Of a stretch of DNA of 64,000 nt, positions 62,834 through 64,000 are shown piece after piece. The translations under genes were made by a program, and so were the position numbers. This DNA is from Clostridium sp. CAG:632 (GTDB taxonomy: Bacteria > Bacillota > Clostridia > Lachnospirales > Lachnospiraceae): contig HF991345.1 in NCBI GenBank assembly GCA_000431515.1, positions 1 through 64,000 on the forward strand, written 5' to 3'. The notes beneath the pieces are model-generated. The model ran no database searches. It saw nothing but the letters and a program-made list of their open reading frames with translations, and was not told where the DNA came from. The number at the start of each line of letters is the position of its first letter. Position 1 is the stretch's first letter.

Positions 62834-62840
62834 CTAGCAG
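62418..62840 (+). ncRNA. Unidentified structured noncoding element with two long hairpins
   Basis: The 638-bp gap 62273-62910 has no convincing gene but holds ordered pairing. Hairpin 1 (62455-62590): GTCCCG..ATACAGG pairs with CCTGTAT..GGGAC; inside, AGCAGTGCAGGAC (62471) pairs with GTCCTGCCACTTGCT (62561), GGAACAT (62501) with ATGTTCC (62548), GGCAC (62511) with GTGCC (62542) and GATGCC (62520) with GGCATC (62533). Hairpin 2 (62620-62830): GCATGTGCGGGAC with GTCCCGCAATGC, GCTGAC (62649) with GTCAGC (62799), and GATGATTCTAT (62671) with ATAGAACCATCATC (62774). The 15-mer GTCCCGCRATRCAGG occurs three times. It could be a structural RNA, the leader of the kinase gene, or a repeat element; family not recognised. 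Strand is inferred from the downstream gene. Confidence 0.5.
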
Positions 62841-62910
62841 TTGATTTTCCCAATTTAATACTATATGATAGAGGAAATAAAAGGAATTCAGGGGAAAAGA
62901 GGGCGTACAA

Positions 62911-64000
62911 ATGGAAAATCAGACAGAGGTAAGGCCGGTGGTCAGTGGCTCCGTCATGAAATTACTGGAGTATCTGCTATATGTTACCTGCACCGGATTT
63001 CATGTATTATATGCACATGATCAGGTGCCGGAAGTTGAAGATCGGTGCCTGATCTGGATGCTTGCCTGCGGAGCAGTGATGATTGCAGTTATGCTGATCA
63101 TGAAGAATGATGTATGGCAGCAGATTATTATTATTACACTGGCAACAACAACAACGTTTGTTGTGGGATATTGGGTACATACAATGGAGTTTGGACTTAC
63201 GGTTTATCTGGTTATGGGCATTATGGTGGCATGGCTGCAGAAACCGGTTCTGAACATTATCAGTTCAATAGAAGGCTTGCTGGCAATGATACTGGCTTAT
63301 GTATGTTTCAAAGATGTTATTTTGGAGAAGGTTTCCGGACTGTTTTATCTTACGATGACGATTATCGGTGCATTTGCAATGGCATCCATCTGTTATATGG
63401 TGATCCGTTACCGGAAGCAGGTTGCATTTATTGAGGAACAGAAACAATCACTGATACAGGCACAGAAAAGTAAGGATATGTTCTTTGCCAATATGTCACA
63501 TGAAATACGGACACCGATGAATGCAGTTGTCGGTATGTGTGAGCTGATATTGCGGGAACCGAATCTTTCAGATACTGTTCGTGAGAATGCGGTAGGAATC
63601 CGAAATTCCGGAAAAAATCTGTTGGCAATCATTAATGACATCCTGGATTTTTCAAAAATAGAATCAGGAAAGCTTTATTATGCACAGGAACCGTATAATC
63701 TCTCATCGGTGATTAACGATGTAGTGGCAATGGCAATGGTCCGAAAAGGAAAAAAACCGATTGAAGTTCTGGTGGATTGTGATTCAAATATGCCGGCGGT
63801 TCTGATCGGGGACGAGATGCGGATTCGACAGATCATTACGAATCTGATGGGAAATGCCGTGAAATTTACGGAGGAAGGACGGATAAAACTGACATTGCGT
63901 TCGGAAAAATCCGGTACCGGGGTTCTTTTGCGAGTGGTGGTTTCAGATACCGGAATCGGAATTCGGGAAGAAGATCTGAAACTTTTGTTTGAAGCATTTA
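62911..64000 (+). CDS. Sensor histidine kinase, incomplete at the window end
   Basis: The frame opens at 62911 with GAGGG upstream and has no stop before 64000, giving at least 363 residues. About six membrane helices fill residues 15-170, with only short loops, so the signal may be sensed inside the membrane. A HisKA domain follows with His197 in MSHEIRTPMNAVVGM and FSKIESGKL, then an ATPase domain up to the G1 box DTGIGI at the edge. The core closely resembles the hybrid kinase at 42513; a receiver domain may lie beyond the edge. The structured element at 62418-62840 lies in its upstream region. Confidence 0.9.
   Translation, partial: MENQTEVRPVVSGSVMKLLEYLLYVTCTGFHVLYAHDQVPEVEDRCLIWMLACGAVMIAVMLIMKNDVWQQIIIITLATTTTFVVGYWVHTMEFGLTVYLVMGIMVAWLQKPVLNIISSIEGLLAMILAYVCFKDVILEKVSGLFYLTMTIIGAFAMASICYMVIRYRKQVAFIEEQKQSLIQAQKSKDMFFANMSHEIRTPMNAVVGMCELILREPNLSDTVRENAVGIRNSGKNLLAIINDILDFSKIESGKLYYAQEPYNLSSVINDVVAMAMVRKGKKPIEVLVDCDSNMPAVLIGDEMRIRQIITNLMGNAVKFTEEGRIKLTLRSEKSGTGVLLRVVVSDTGIGIREEDLKLLFEAF

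Noticed and set aside
62418..62840. CRISPR array, integron attC or retron RNA
   Set aside because: Only three copies of a 15-mer at unequal spacing, no cas, integrase or reverse transcriptase gene in the window.
62356..62932. Two short open frames (62356-62541 and 62711-62932)
   Set aside because: They lie in the structured element, lack ribosome binding sites, and the second runs into the kinase start in another frame.

Overview
The window reads as chromosome of a low-to-mid GC anaerobic Firmicute, most likely a gut Lachnospiraceae (class Clostridia). The evidence is strong AGGAGG-type ribosome binding sites, a T-box leader on ileS, a tRNA without an encoded CCA end, spoIID/spoIIQ-type genes, an ECF vitamin transporter, MetY, and a Gram-positive exosortase (XrtG) locus. 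The species cannot be fixed from the sequence alone. No phage, insertion sequence or CRISPR array was recognised, and nearly everything is densely packed coding sequence.

Layout. 1-3 kb (minus strand): a lysine-rich membrane protein, an acyltransferase (plsC) and 4-alpha-glucanotransferase (malQ). 3-9 kb (plus): a small membrane protein, a large cyclic-nucleotide-domain protein, a HAD phosphatase, a DUF4190 protein, a thioesterase and a stand-alone LanC-like protein with a Cys-Cys-Gly zinc motif. 9-14.5 kb: an operon with a clear promoter that joins a glycerol-dehydrogenase-like enzyme, a HisC-like aminotransferase and a complete polar amino acid ABC importer. 14.5-21 kb: a T-box (Ile specifier), ileS, and glycogen phosphorylase. 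21-24.3 kb: a spoIID - L,D-transpeptidase - spoIIQ set in which both sporulation-type proteins lack catalytic residues. 24-26 kb: a HAD phosphatase, tRNA-Gly(CCC) and an EamA transporter.

26.2-33.4 kb (minus) is a complete exosortase G system: a PTPS-like protein, a surface protein with a C-terminal Firmicu-CTERM-type tail, the XrtG exosortase, a family 2 glycosyltransferase, a membrane protein fused to a second PTPS-like domain, and an 833-residue polytopic membrane protein. 33.6-41.1 kb: MscL with a zinc ribbon, a YwmB-like protein, an EF-G/TetM-like GTPase fused to a YacP/Rae1-type NYN nuclease domain, and a VanG-like ligase next to a VanT-like membrane racemase. 41-45.6 kb: metY and a hybrid histidine kinase.

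45.6-52.2 kb is a B12 acquisition unit: promoter, cobalamin riboswitch, a wall-anchored protein built from the same two fold types as intrinsic factor/transcobalamin, a second DUF4430 protein, EcfT, and one polypeptide carrying two ABC ATPases plus the substrate-binding membrane subunit. 52-57 kb: a cation efflux protein, a FliB-type lysine methylase, a HAD phosphatase and an AI-2E-family membrane protein. 57-59.5 kb: an ArsR/HMA/CadA metal-efflux operon whose ATPase gene is broken by a 23-bp insertion. 59.6-61.7 kb: a PadR-DUF1700-DUF4097 operon. 61.8-62.3 kb: an HD-domain protein. 62.4-62.84 kb: an unidentified noncoding element with two long imperfect hairpins and three copies of a 15-mer. 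A second sensor kinase runs off the right edge.

The strongest candidates for little-described biology are the XrtG locus, the intrinsic-factor-like B12 locus, the GTPase-nuclease fusion, and the structured element at 62.4-62.84 kb.
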